In this document: piece by piece, positions 1-11,522 of the stretch | Layout: each line of letters starts with the position of its first letter | How positions within the stretch are numbered: position 1 is the first letter of the stretch | Assembly (NCBI GenBank): GCA_963920525.1 | Contig: OY986437.1 | Location: 92,714,213 to 92,778,212, forward strand | Direction of reading: 5' to 3' | DNA: 64,000 nucleotides | Source: Dichetophora obliterata | Lineage: Eukaryota; Arthropoda; Insecta; Diptera; Sciomyzidae | Translations under genes and position numbers: made by a program | Notes under the pieces: model-generated | Seen by the model: the letters and a program-made list of their open reading frames with translations, nothing else | What the model was told of the DNA's origin: nothing | The model's database searches: none

Positions 1-262
1 ATCTTGTTTACGTCGATTCCTAATTTTACATAGTTTTTTTCTACAAATTTTTTTAAGGACGATTTAATTTATTTGTGAAGATTTCAGTTTTCTATACATA
101 TAAAGCAGTGGTTAAACTTATAGTGCAAATAACATGTAAGGTCTTTGACTTATAAAAAAACGTATGATTATAACACAGTGCAATATTTTCTTTCTTTTTT
201 TTCTAACACGAACTGGACCACTTGGAGATGAAAATTTGAGGAAAAAAAAGTCTGCGTCCTTC
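1..262. other. AT-rich sequence, no gene seen; half of an inverted repeat pair
   Basis: No coding signal. Bases 210-252 match the reverse complement of about 6405-6437, including ACTTGGAGATGAAAATTTGA. This is one end of a repeat whose other copy lies at 6372-6437. Confidence 0.5.
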
Positions 263-671
263 ATTTTTTTATTTTTTTTAAAACAACCAAGACATGTGCC
301 TTCCACAAACAAAGACTTCAGGTTTGGTCTTTGACCTGAAAGGAAAGGGATAAATTATTTAGAGGAATTGATTGGAACCATACGTGAATTATTGATTAGG
401 CGAAACAACGGTGAAAGACAATTTGAATTGCTTTTAACAGAGGATAGTGTTATGCTTTAACTTTGGCAAGCATTTTCAGCCCTTTGTTTGTGTTCCTGTC
501 CTTTAATTCCGCATTTTCCACAATTTATTTGTGGATTTTTAATTTTCCATAATTCCTCAATATAGGAAAGAACAAAGAAAGTGAAAAGAACCATGCCCGA
601 GCCCGGGATTCAAACCAGGGACCTCTAGGTTGATAGTCTAGCGCACTAGACTACAAAGGCCAACAAAGGTC
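263..671 (-). repeat. tRNA-derived SINE-like insertion (minus strand)
   Basis: At 591-661, minus strand, is a 71-nt tRNA-like head: an A-box-like GTAGTCTAGTG and a B-box-like GGTTTGAATCC, spaced as in a tRNA, with a poor acceptor stem and an odd loop. It is followed on the minus strand by an unrelated body and an A-rich tail (poly-T on the plus strand at 263-281). The unit splits a repeat that is continuous in the copy at 6372-6437, which shows it is an insertion. A second related head lies at 10749-10821. Family and exact ends are inferred. Confidence 0.55.
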
Positions 672-1214
672 GTTTGTCTCCATCTGGTTTAATTTTTTTT
701 TATAAATTTTTGAAATTTTTTTTTAGCTGCATGCTACTACGCGTTTAATATTTGTTGTGATATTTGGATCGTGCTCCGAGATCCATATTTAAAAATATTT
801 AAATATTTGACGATAATGGATCACGATCCATCAATATGTTAAATGTTCAATATATATTGAGATACTGGATCGCGTTCAATATATATCAGGGACAGAAAAT
901 AACGACTATCTGTCAAATTTTAATGAAAAAAATCAGCATGTTGCATTGCCTTTTCCAACAATTAATGATTTTTATTTTGTAAGCGTTATAAACAAAAATT
1001 AAAAATAATTATTTTAAACATATTTTTATTTTTTTGCTCAGAAATAAAAATTAGTTATATTATTTTCCTAAAAAATAAAAATCAAGATTTTATTATATTG
1101 CACAGAAATAAAATAATTGTTTGATTTTTATTTTTTTGCTAAAAAAAAATTAGTTTTTTATTTTTATTTCTGGTCCTCAAAAATATAAATTGCTTTAATA
1201 TATAATTATAAAGC

Positions 1215-1617
1215 ACATCTACCGCCTCATTAACTCACGCCTTGTAGAAAACACGCTATATGATTGGAACTCTTACCATCACTTTTACAAAACACTCAAT
1301 CCTCAACGGGTAAGACCAATTCTCTCCAAGTCAGCATGCTGCAAAAAATTCAGTATTTCATTCGACTCAGACTGGGACATACGCCTCTTTCTCATGAACT
1401 CTTGCTGCGCGGTAGGGCTGCGCCTGGCTGCCTTTTTTGTAACAACACGTCAACGTCGGTAACGCACATTCTTAATGACTGTCAATACTTCAATGGGAAC
1501 AGACACCGAATTTTCTTCAACGATACGCCTACAAACTTTCTTGCAAACACAACTAGTGAAAACATCGACAAAATCTATGATTTCCTGAAACTATCTAAAC
1601 CCATCACCTTCATTTAG
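1215..1617 (+). pseudogene. C-terminal fragment of a non-LTR retrotransposon polyprotein
   Basis: The frame 1264-1617 ends with RLRLGHTPLSHELLLRGRA and a Cys/His cluster C-x2-C-x8-H-x4-C (CLFCNN ... THILNDC). This is the typical tail after the RNase H region of I/R1/LOA/Jockey-group ORF2 proteins. Retro-like coding sequence continues upstream in another frame from about 1215 (HIYRLINSRLVENTLY), so there is a frameshift near 1300. The function of the intact protein is reverse transcription and target-primed insertion; this fragment lacks the reverse transcriptase and endonuclease domains and cannot work. Exact clade is uncertain. Confidence 0.75.
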
Positions 1618-1644
1618 TATCATTTTTAAATAACGCAGTCTTAT

Positions 1645-2892
1645 AAAAAGTCTTTTTTTTAGAGTGATACAACTTTGAGTTGGCATCACTGCTTTGTTTG
1701 ATCACTTATTTAACAGCTGATAGTTGCTTTTTGTTAAGTTTGCTTTGACATTTCATTATAAATCGATTTACACCAGAGTAACGCGTACAAATTGTGGAAA
1801 TTTTTTATCAAAATAATGGTTGTGTTCGTCAAACTTATCGTGCACTTCGTTCATTTTATGGCGTACATAATCGTCCTTCAGAGCTGCTAACTCGAAGAAC
1901 AATAGATCGTTTTCGGAAAACATTTACTGTTACTGATAATGTACATCTCGTGAGACGCCGAACAGTGCGCACTGAAGAATCTGTAGCCGTTGTACAGGAA
2001 AGCATTGAAGATGATCCTTATCAATCAATTCGTCGCCGTTCTCAGCAACTGGGGTTGTGTCCTTCCCCTTTATGGAAGATTTTACGAAAAGATCTTGGCT
2101 TAAAACATTTCAAGATTCAACTTGTGCAGGAATTAAAGCCAAACGACCATCGTATGCGCCGCCAATTTGGCGAATGGGCTGAAACACAAATTGATATTGA
2201 TTTTGAATTTCCATGGAAAATGTTATTTTCCGATAAAGCCCATTTTTGGTTGAATGGTTACGTAAATAAACAGAATTGTCGTATTTGGAGGAGAATCCAC
2301 AAGCTTTTGTCGAAACACCATTACATCCACAGAAAGTTACTGTTTGGTGCGATTTATGGGCTGGCGGAGTCATTGTCCCATATGTCTTCAAAAACGATGA
2401 TGGTCAGAATGTTACTGTCAATGATGAACGGTATAGGAACATGATTCGAAGTTTTTTCGTACCTCAATTAATTAGCTGGCATTAATTTTAGCTTAATTAG
2501 CTGGCATTAATTTTGCTGATATGTGGTTCCAACAGGACGGAGCCACATGCCACACAGCGGGCGCTACAATTGATTTACTCAAGGAAACTTTTGACGAAAA
2601 AATAATTTCACGAAATGGCCCAATTAATTGGCCCCCAAGATCGTGTGATTTAACCCCATTGGATTATTTTCGTTGGGGTTATGTAAAGTCACTTGTCTAC
2701 GTCGATAAACCACAAACAATTGAACACCTGGAAATCAACATTCGAAGAGGAATCGGCGAGATACGGCCGCAAAGGCTGCGAAAAGTTTGTGAAAATTGGT
2801 GTACCAGATTGCGCCTTGTACGCACCAGGCGTGGCGGGCCACATCGCCGAAATCATATTTAAACATTATTGTCGTAAAATTTTCGATTAGTA
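1645..2892 (+). mobile_element. DD41D mariner-like element, copy 1 (inner level of the nest)
   Basis: The left terminal repeat at about 1645-1672 (TTTTTTTTAGAGTGATACAA) matches that of copy 2 at 16455. The right terminal repeat is missing: similarity to copy 2 stops at about 2890, where the retrotransposon 3' tail resumes. The two copies share most of their transposase at the nucleotide level, so they amplified from close relatives. Confidence 0.8.
1761..2862 (+). pseudogene. Dead DD41D (IS630/Tc1/mariner superfamily) transposase, copy 1
   Basis: The original start ATG has become ATA (compare copy 2, 16566) and an early Gln is TAA. The frame 1794-2444 carries the N-terminal helix-turn-helix part, SIEDDPYQSIRRRSQQLG, QLVQELKPNDHRMRR and the first catalytic Asp in MLFSDKAHF. 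A frameshift near 2280 moves the frame to 2276-2485, and a duplicated segment of about 25 bp near 2470-2515 breaks it again. The frame 2521-2862 holds the second Asp (WFQQDGATCHTA) and the third (SCDLTPLDYFRWGYVK); there are 41 residues between them. D-41-D spacing was described for the rosa group of tephritid mariners. Cut-and-paste function is lost. Confidence 0.85.
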
Positions 2893-3880
2893 TTTTACTC
2901 CTCAATATTTTAGCATCTTCTCTTAATTGTAACAGCGAGCCGAAAGCCTAAGCACCTAGTGCTCAATAATTTAATCAATTATATAATAATTGTATTATTC
3001 TGTAAGTTTAAATAAATAAAAATAAATATATAAAATAAATAAATTGCTTTTTGATTTTTATGTTTTTTTTCAGAAATAAAATTAATGTTTTGATTTTAAT
3101 TTTTTTACTCAGAAATAAAAATCGTTTGATTATGAGCTTAGAAATTTAAATCATATATTGACTTAATTTTTTTTTGCCCAAAAATAAAAACCATTTATGC
3201 TTCCTAATTATTTGCTCAGAAATCGAAACGGTTTTTTATTTTAATGTTTTTGCTCAGATATAAAAATGTGCATGTAAAAATTAAAAACTATTTTTTTATC
3301 ATGTAGTGAGGGGGATGCTTTTTTTAAGATCGTAAAAATTTGTAATGAATTGAATTGTTGAATGAATTAATCAATGAATGATTCCAAATATTGCTCGCTA
3401 AGCAGAACTGTGGTACCCACTGTGCTATAGCAATCTGCTAGGAAGCCATCTACTATTTTAACACTTTTGTTATTCGAACCGGTCTAATATATATCCTGAT
3501 TAATTTTAATTTTTGTATTTTTTTTTTAATATATTTATTAAATTAGTTTTCAATGATGTTAAGCAAGTAAAAATAATTTAAAAAGTTAAAAACGCACAAA
3601 GAAAACGATATTAGAAAAATAGTATGATATTAAGCAACAGTGTGCATTTTTTGCTTAAATTGCCTTGCTCTCCTGCTCTTATTTCAAAATAAGCGGACCA
3701 ATTTTAGAAAACGATTTCTATATGTGAATAAAATAATATACATAAAATAAAAAATTTATTTCTGAGCAAAAAAATAAAAATCAGAAAACTGTTTTTATTT
3801 TTGAGCAAAACAGTAATAATCATAAAAAAATAATTAATTTTTTAGTTTTTTCATACTGCTCGTAATGATTACGGTCCCTG

Positions 3881-4541
3881 ATATATATTTTACTTTTAGC
3901 AGGCTCCTAGAGAATTTTTTGAGAGTACATAATTTTTTTCGGGTAAAAATTGTATTTGTAGCTGAGTTTGTATGCTAATCAATAATTTACTGCTTAAAAT
4001 GAAGCTGAAATTCCCATTGCCTACGTCCTTAATTTCAATTAAACATATGAAAGCATGACGAAATTACTTTAAGATTTTACCAAATGAACATTATTGGCCA
4101 ATCTGTTCGGATTTGAAAATTTTGCTAATTTCACATTGAATTGTATTTTTTGCAAAAGGTTTGAAGGGCGATATGCCAAGTAGCAATTTGCGATTTTTAA
4201 GGACGTAAAGATGATCCTTATTATATCGGTCACAAATTTAATTTGCAGTAATATTCGTTTAAGGGCAAGGAAAGTGTTATAAAGGAGCCCCTCATTGCTA
4301 AAGATAAGATTATTCTACTAAGGGAACTCTGTCAGGTGTTTTATATGTGCTCTAAAACTAACGAAGGAAAGCGATTCATTTAGGATTGAAATATTGATAT
4401 TGGAAAATATTGAAATTGACTACATCAATAATCATAGCGGGTTAGATAATTTTATTAGTTTAATTTTGATCGATTTGTTAATTAATCCGGCATATTTTAC
4501 CCTCTATACTAGGAACTTCAACTGGCCCACAAATTAATAGA
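3881..4541. other. No gene seen
   Basis: AT-rich sequence of moderate complexity without long frames or repeats that I can support. Confidence 0.5.
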
Positions 4542-4639
4542 ATGCTTAGTAGCACTGACATCGTGACATCTCTGAATGAAGTTCAAAAGGAGGCGTTTGA
4601 ATCCATAATATTATCCGAGAAACAATTTGTGTCCGTACC

Positions 4640-5140
4640 AAACTACTCGGGCACAAAAGTCCCGAGTATCAGACTCAGAGCCCGAACAGAATCAAAAGTC
4701 GTAACGACTTGTGATGTCGAACACACAACAAAACACATGCAAGTTAACGAAGCCATCCAAAATGAAATCGCTGAGCAAGAGTCGTAGCGACTTATCGCTA
4801 GAGTAAATTTGAATAGAATCTATTCTATTTTTTCTCTAACGACCGGCGATTTCCTCTCTGAGTACAATTAGTGGTGCCATATTTTGCAAACAAATGGGTA
4901 ATTTGAATTGTTCAAAGACAATTTCATAGTTTTTGCTATGTTCTCACGTTTCTTTTTTGTTTCTGTTTCACTTACACAACAACGAAAACATGGCTGCTAA
5001 CAAAACTATGCTATATAAAAGCAACCCTGCATCGACAGTCGCAATCGCTTTCATTCTGGACGGGTTCTGTGTGTCTGGCGACCAGAGAGGATCGCCGGTA
5101 GTAACGACTTTTGATTCTGTTCTGGCTCTCAATTTTATTT
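4640..5140. repeat. Hairpin-dense segment with an internal inverted repeat, possible MITE relic
   Basis: Several short perfect hairpins sit close together: TACTCGGG/CCCGAGTA near 4645-4670, AAGTCGT/ACGACTT near 4697-4711, AGTCGT/GCGACT near 4781 and AATAGAAT/ATTCTATT near 4810-4830. The block around 4680-4710 (GAACAGAATCAAAAGTCGT) recurs inverted at about 5108-5128. Short frames at 4542-4787 and 4933-5181 overlap this but look like by-products of the repeat. I could not fix outer ends or a target duplication. Confidence 0.45.
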
Positions 5141-5199
5141 TTAAAGGCTACGAAAGTAACGAAGAACTGCGCAGCTTATAAAAAAAAAATAATCGCACC

Positions 5200-5955
5200 A
5201 GTGTTGCCATGAAAAAAAATTTGCATATCGTAACTTTTGCGCTGTGCTCGTCGTGTTCTCGTCGGATTTGTGAAACTCTAAAAACCACAACAACGGTGAT
5301 CTTGCTTCGAGTAAACTAACGATAAATTTTGTTGATTTTGGCCAGCAAAAACTACCAAAATATGATTGTTAGTAAAAAAGATTATACATATATGGAAAAA
5401 TATTATATTAGTCATTACTTTATTAAAAAAAAATATATGTAAAACCAACCATCGGATCTTTTTCCTGAAATCGTAACATTTTGGTCAAATATCGGATCAT
5501 CGGATTCAATACTGAAAATCTTATCAAATGCTATATATCAGACTATATGGAAACACTGAAGCGCACATTGATATTAAGTCGAATGCAAAAGAGCTTCAGC
5601 GAACAGAAATCGAGAAAAAAATTGATATATTGTGTCAATATATGATATGTAGTAGCTGATATGTATCGAAACTGGCCTGAGTCTTAACTATAATGTAATC
5701 GAAACATACGGGTGTTCCAAAACTAGCACTTTTTCCGGTGCAGAGGTCGGACATTTACCGACATGGGCACTGGACATATATCAGCTACTTTATTAACACA
5801 AAATATAAAATTGTTTCTCGGGTTAGGGACCACATATTTCCTTGAAAATTAACGCGGACCCAATTGCAAAGCTTTAATTGAGTACATGCTAACAGCATTC
5901 AAAAAATTAAACGTTTACATGTCAATAAAAATACATTTCACCTTGATTTCTTTCC
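5200..5955. other. No gene seen
   Basis: Non-coding AT-rich sequence with no feature I can support. Confidence 0.5.
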
Positions 5956-6077
5956 AGGTAACCTCGGAGCGATTAGCTATGAGCAAGGTGGAAGATTTCA
6001 CTAGGACCAAGGAAAAGGAATCGCTTTCAATGACTGGCAACTTCTTATGGTCCATTGCCAGAAACGTCAAGTCATAA
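5956..6077 (+). pseudogene. Unrecognised exon-like coding fragment
   Basis: After a good acceptor (CTTGATTTCTTTCCAG, ending near 5956) there are about 40 codons ending in TAA: VTSERLAMSKVEDF and then TRTKEKESLSMTGNFLWSIA. Base composition is GC-richer than the surroundings and the predicted peptide is charged and helical. I do not recognise it. It could be the last exon of an unseen plus-strand gene, a fragment of a processed copy or chance. No upstream partner exon is evident. Confidence 0.3.
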
Positions 6078-6124
6078 ACGTAAAATTAAATTTAATTTTA
6101 GGCAGTAAATAAGCTAAGCAGTAA

Positions 6125-6343
6125 ATGGTGTTGCGTCAACAATTGCGCAAAAGCGATGTCAATAAAATCTCCGCGGCAGCACTTGCGTCGCCAACTGCCA
6201 GCTCTGCACCATCAACAGCAGCACCAGCATATCAACCAGCAGCAGCACATCATCGCAATAGCAGTGCCATACTAATTCAGCCTCAAATACAACTTTTACC
6301 CGAAAAAAATAAATTTTTCACTTTCAAAAAATCCTCCAAATAA
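6125..6343 (+). other. Short frame rich in Ala/Ser/Pro with CAG-type repeats, unrecognised
   Basis: A 72-codon frame starts at ATG 6125. Its middle part is Ala/Ser/Pro/His-rich and encoded by CAG/GCA-type triplets (about 6175-6265), as found in opa-type tracts of fly regulatory proteins. The rest is ordinary AT-rich sequence. It lies 50 bp after the exon-like fragment at 5956-6077 on the same strand, so both may come from one gene or retrocopy. No function can be assigned. Confidence 0.25.
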
Positions 6344-6371
6344 AAACTTTAAAAATTCATAAAAAAATTTC

Positions 6372-6437
6372 CACCAGATGGAGACAAACGAAGGAAGCGA
6401 AATATTTTTTTCCTCAAATTTTCATCTCCAAGTAGTC
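6372..6437 (+). repeat. Repeat copy inverted relative to 210-690
   Basis: It contains ACCAGATGGAGACAAACGA followed by CCTCAAATTTTCATCTCCAA. Both blocks occur inverted at 664-690 and 210-252, where they are separated by the SINE-like insertion. Confidence 0.6.
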
Positions 6438-9050
6438 CGGTTCAAAAGATGATTACATAATAATTTTTCGTTTTCAAAAAGAGAGTTCTGTTTGTAATTA
6501 AATAAAATATTTTTCGAGTTAACTTAAGTTTTTAAACATTTAACATTTAAATATCTTTTTATAGTTAAGGCTATATTTAAGGCTAATATTATGCTTTCGG
6601 GACTGTTTTAAAATGTAGACACGGTGACTACTGGGACACATTCGGTGAAAAGCCTGATTTTATTTCAAATTAAAATAGTTAAATCTTCTTTATGTCTAAT
6701 TTGAGTGAAAAATAATTGGAAAATCTCTAGAAAAGATGGAAAAAGATAAAGATAAATGGAAGATAGCTCAAGGAAAACAAATAGAGTGGAAACGAAAATA
6801 GAAAAAAAATAGACGTAACAGTGAGCAAAATGTGAAACTGAAAGAATAATGAAAGAAACCGATTGCGTAAAAGAAAGTCAAGAAACAAAAAAAAAAAAAA
6901 CTAATGGGAGTAGAAAAAATAAACAGGTCAAAACAAGGCTCATAGAAATGAGTAAAAACTTAACAAAAAGAAGTTGTAAAACTGAAAAGTGTCTTCCTCA
7001 GTCAAAAGTTATAATGAAAATGCTGAAATATATTAGAAACCTGACAATATTACAAACAATTCATACAATATTGGCAAAATTCTACACATTTGGAGAAAAA
7101 GGAGCACATTTGCTTTAAATAATATAGTAAGAGTTAATTTGTTTCGTAGCTTCTGACTTCTTTTCGTGTTTTACAGAAAAATATATAAATAAATACATTA
7201 ATTGGGTTAAAAAGAGGATAATAAATTTGAAAAAAATAATTTATTAATTCCACATATTTTTTACTTGTACTACAAGTCATAAAGTCTTGTCTCAGAAGTC
7301 AAAATTTGTAATATAAAATCCAAATTTCTTTCAATTTCTATTTCTATTTCTATAATGTTGATGCCGATCTCTTCTTTATGACGGCACACAGCGTAACGAG
7401 GTGGACAAAAGTAGATATTGAAAAAAAAGTCGTAAATTTGTAAAAGTAAGTATGCAAATTTATAGTTAGGAGTCTTAGTTATGTGAATTTTGAATGAAAT
7501 TATTCGATATTTTTCTATTTGTGGTAGTTATGATCTTTAAATGCTGCCCTGAAAATTTAACGAAAATTCAGTTTTTATATTTCTGTACTAAAATTTTTTT
7601 GATTTTGAAAAATATTCTATAATTCATATGCAAAACTTTAACAAAAATATATCTCACAAGTTTTTACTAAAAAAGTTTTTAAAATTAAATAGAAAAATTT
7701 TTATGCACCAAAAATAAGGAAATAGAAATAAAATAAAACAACATTAATTTCTGTATACAATTAAAGAATAAAAACATGCCTTTTAAGTAAAAAATATGCC
7801 TTTTTTAACTTATTCCCATAATTTGGTCTAAGACTACATTACACTAAGGATTTTAAGGCTACTTTTTCCAAAGCATGTTTTGACGAAAATGCTCATATTT
7901 ATATGAAAAAGTAAAAAATTTTTTATGTTTTAAACGCAATTAAACACAAAGGACATTTTTGTTTTTGTTTTTATATTTTTAATTATGTCTAATAAAAAAT
8001 CTTTCTCAACACGTTCTCAAAATCTGGAGAGCCGAAACTAAAAAATAAGAATTGATGATCTGTTCCCTCGTGCATTTTTTGACAAAAAGTGGAAAATTTA
8101 TATGAAAAAATAACAAATGTTTCGTAAAGTTTCGAGCACAATTACAAAATAAAAACATTTTTGTATTTTTTAACAAGTTTTTATTAGCTTTACTTTATGT
8201 CTGTCCCTTACAAATACTGAAATTAATTTTTAACCAACTTCCCGATGAGCTAGAATTTTGAAACTTAAAATGTAGCTTAAAACTGTATGACAATACAATA
8301 ATCACTTACTTTCTTGTCTGTTTTCTTGGCTAAAATGCGAAATTATTTGATACATTCATACATGCAAACGAGCATATGAATGCATATATACATATTAAAA
8401 ATCAAACAAAAATACTGAAAAGCACACTGACATCTCAAATCTCACAAACTAATTAACTAACTATGGCGGAGCACGGCCAAATAAGTTAAATTAATTTAAA
8501 ATTTATTAAAAATTCTAATAATTGATCGATTTCGGTCAAAGTCATGAGTAATTGAATATTTGGTGGTTACAATAGCCATCTTTTATCTAAGACACTAGCT
8601 TCCTATCGAAGCAAAACAACTCGTTTTATTTCTATGGTGCATTTCGACAAGCTGTCGAACACCAATGAATATTGAAATAAAAAAGAAGCAACTAGAACAG
8701 ATGGCAACTTTGGTAGAGTTGATGGCGGTGATCGATAAATAGCCTACTACTTTAAAATGTTATATGATTAAGTAGCAATTTGTTCTATATAATTCAAATG
8801 AATGAATTCCAAATGTGAGAAATCATATACGATTTAAAAAAACAGTGAGTTGATCACAGCTAAATCACCCAAAGACTACCAAAGAGTAAATGTAGCGATT
8901 TCCAAAACAGACTGTCTAGTCAGCTAAGTGATTGACTCTTTACAAACTCTATAAAAAACTTACTTGATTAAAGCTCGCATTTAAATTCATAAAATTTTTT
9001 ATATGTTCTATAAGAAAGTAGTTTGAGTTGTGGCTATTTAAAATATAATT
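6438..9050. other. Long AT-rich stretch, no gene seen
   Basis: The frame at 6849-7118 is Lys/Thr-rich and follows A-rich sequence; I regard it as chance. No repeats with clear ends were seen. Confidence 0.5.
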
Positions 9051-9057
9051 GTTTGTA

Positions 9058-9125
9058 AGTTCTGTAGCTCAGAGCACAGGGCGTTTGCTTTATAATCGTG
9101 ATGTGAGTTCCAGCCTCAACTGTTC
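9058..9125 (+). repeat. tRNA-Ile(UAU)-like sequence, degenerate
   Basis: An A-box-like TGTAGCTCAGAGCACAGGG is followed by a seven-base loop TTTATAA (anticodon-like TAT) and a T-arm-like TGAGTTCCAGCCTCA. The acceptor stem does not close and the D-arm is irregular, so this is a tRNA pseudogene or SINE head rather than a working tRNA gene. Confidence 0.45.
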
Positions 9126-9129
9126 AATG

Positions 9130-10748
9130 GATTTTTTCCGGTTTTTTTTGTTGTTTAATTTTTAATATTTATAAAACTATTTCGGTTTCTTGACCAAATT
9201 ATTATGTCACCTTCAGTGGGAAATTTTTTAAAATTCGAATTTGTAAAGTTTTTGGCAAAGTCTAAAAATTAAAAAATAATTATTTAAGTAAAAAAAATTG
9301 TTAATATAACACGTGACAGGTAGTTTTAAAACGAACTAAAAAGTAAAAAATAATTTCTCCTAGAGTAGAGCTTTTAGTTTTCCTACAAACGTGGGTCGCA
9401 TGCGATTTTAAAAAAAAAGCCCCAAAAGAAAGTCGTAAAAGTCGCTTGAAACATTCTATGAAAATGTTCCTAGGAAAGTTTCTCTTCGGACAAGATTTGT
9501 TGTAGTATTTAGTTCTTTTTTTGTTATAATAAATGCATTTTATACCCGTTCGGGACGACTGACTGACCACAAAGTAAATATTACAAATTGTTAATGTAAA
9601 TAACTGCTATCGCTTATTTCACAACAGCTTCATTCAAAATATAGTACTTGAAAAGAGTGCATAAACATATCGCACTCATGTTGCATTCAAGTGACTATGA
9701 AATAAAGCATTGCATAGTTATAGGCTTGTATATACATGAGTAGTATTTCAAACTGATAACATAGCTGTGGTTCGCTTATAGGCTTATATGCAAAAATGCC
9801 ATTTTTGCGCATTGTGCATTAATTTCTTATTAGTAAGAATTAAATTGTTTTTAAGCTAATATTGCATTTATGCAAACGTTTTTCAACAAAATTTAATAAA
9901 TTTACACCAAATTTATTGCACAGGCAACAGTGAATTTTTTTCGATTTGATTATCATCGCTATTTGTTTATTTGTCATCATGAATTAAAAACATGATTTTG
10001 TGACACAAACGTTTTTTAAAATTTAAAAAAAAATTGCAAAATAGTGTTGAAAAGATAATTTTACCAGACTTAAGAAAAAAATTATGTTAAATTTTTTAAT
10101 TTCTTCGAACTTCATCTTCGAAATCGGTTACTTAACAGCAAGGGATGGAACCCCCAACCACCAAAATTTCCCAAAATAGATATCAGTTCGTTTGACTTCC
10201 CTACGGTAGAGACACATTTTTGTAAAAATCTATTTTCGCCGAATTGTCAATTTTGTACCTATGTTAAGTTTTAATTAGGGGTATTCACATTGACTTGGAA
10301 TGCTGTGTAATGGCAGATTGAGTACTTTTGATAATTACGAGCACCCTAAATTGCAATAGAGTAGATACTTTGTAGAATAGTTTTGGGCAGTACTGCATGT
10401 ATGTTTATGATCTCCCAGTTTTATGTAGCCGATGAGAGATTAGTGACAGCTAAAAGAGGGCTGCCACCAAATTATTTTTTTTTCATTTTATAGCGCAAAA
10501 TTTAGGTCAGTAATTGGGTGTAAAAAAAGTTATTTAATATACGAGTCATTATTAACGTGATCTTCGAAGCATTTTATAATTTACTAGTAGTCCCGGGCAG
10601 ACGTTGTCTTGCCACAGAACGCCTTACTGATGTATAAAAATTTTCATGTCAATCTAAGAACTATTCTTTATTTGCGGTTCAAAATATCACCTACACAAAT
10701 GGATTTTTGCACTTAAAAATAAAATAAATAACCATGGGGTATATGTTT
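9130..10748. other. No gene seen
   Basis: AT-rich sequence. The minus-strand frame 9301-9570 has no recognisable feature and I regard it as chance. Confidence 0.5.
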
Positions 10749-10821
10749 GGCCTCGATAGTCTAGTAGTAGCGCGCTTGACTGTAACCCATAGGTCACGGG
10801 TTCAATTAATTGCCGGGTCAT
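10749..10821 (+). repeat. tRNA-derived SINE head, related to 591-661
   Basis: It reads GGCCTCGATAGTCTAGTAGT and later TAGGTCACGGGTTCAATTAA, which aligns with the head at 591-661 (GGCCTTTGTAGTCTAGT and GGTCCCTGGTTTGAATCC) over most of its length. The B box is expanded. The flanking body is AT-rich; the 3' end is not clear. Confidence 0.5.
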
Positions 10822-11522
10822 GATCACACGCTTTAACCTTTCTTTACTTATTTATAATCATAAGAACAATCTCATTAATAACAACGGTCAATGGACAAAT
10901 AAAGAAGATGAGATTATAATTTTTTGGAGACCCGAATCGTCCCAACATTTTCTTCATCCTTGATGAAGATGATGGCAATCTTCTTCCAGTTAACCTCTCT
11001 AATTAAATTGACTATACATTGCTCAGTACATATGACAGCAACGTAAAAGCACTTTTTTCAGCAATTTACTCCAAATCTGGTAGGTGTAGGAATGGTAAGT
11101 GCTTAGATTTAATCTTTACTAATTCCTATGATGAAGTAAGGGTTGGTCAAACCAATGAAGCTCTAATAGTCATGACCAGACTGCCTTCACATTAGAGAAG
11201 TCAAAGACCAATACACCTTTTACCCAATCCTCCAATTACTTAACTGGGTATGACTTTTTAAATGCAGATTACAATAGCATAATCATTGATTTAAATGCCA
11301 GAAACTTGGACTTGGATCAACCATGGATTTGGGTTGTGCGGTCTCACTTTTTTATCAGCGTCTACTAAACATTATGGACAGGTACGTACCAAAATTAAAG
11401 AAAAGAAATTAAGTTTCGAAGCCATGCCTCGATCATGATCTAAGACATCTGAGGAATCAACGAAACAAGCTTAACAAAGCCATTAAAAGACATTAAAAAG
11501 CCATTAAAAATTACCGTTATAT

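Larger units (their letters stand above)
1197..3039 (+). mobile_element. 5'-truncated non-LTR retrotransposon, middle level of the nest
   Basis: An 11-bp perfect duplication, TAAATTGCTTT, flanks the insertion (1186-1196 and 3040-3050). The 3' end is an untranslated tail ending in an AAATAAATAAAT-type repeat, as in I/LOA/Jockey-group elements. Only the C-terminal part of the polyprotein is present, so reverse transcription stopped early. A DD41D element interrupts the region just after the stop codon. Confidence 0.8.
887..3880. mobile_element. Non-autonomous hAT-type element, outer level of a triple nest
   Basis: The left end reads CAGGGACAG at 887 and the right end, reverse-complemented from 3880, reads CAGGGACCG. 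Both are flanked by ATATATAT, an 8-bp duplication that fits the hAT nTnnnnAn preference, though it lies in AT-repeat sequence and so is weak evidence alone. Once the retrotransposon at 1197-3039 is removed the element is about 1.15 kb. It consists of degenerate repeats of a motif like TTTTTGCTCAGAAATAAAAA (about 950-1180, 3050-3290 and 3720-3860). No transposase is seen. Confidence 0.6.

Noticed and set aside
6849..7118. 89-codon Lys-rich frame
   Set aside because: Its composition follows the A-rich DNA; no motif.
9058..9125. Functional tRNA-Ile gene
   Set aside because: The acceptor stem does not pair and the D-arm is irregular.
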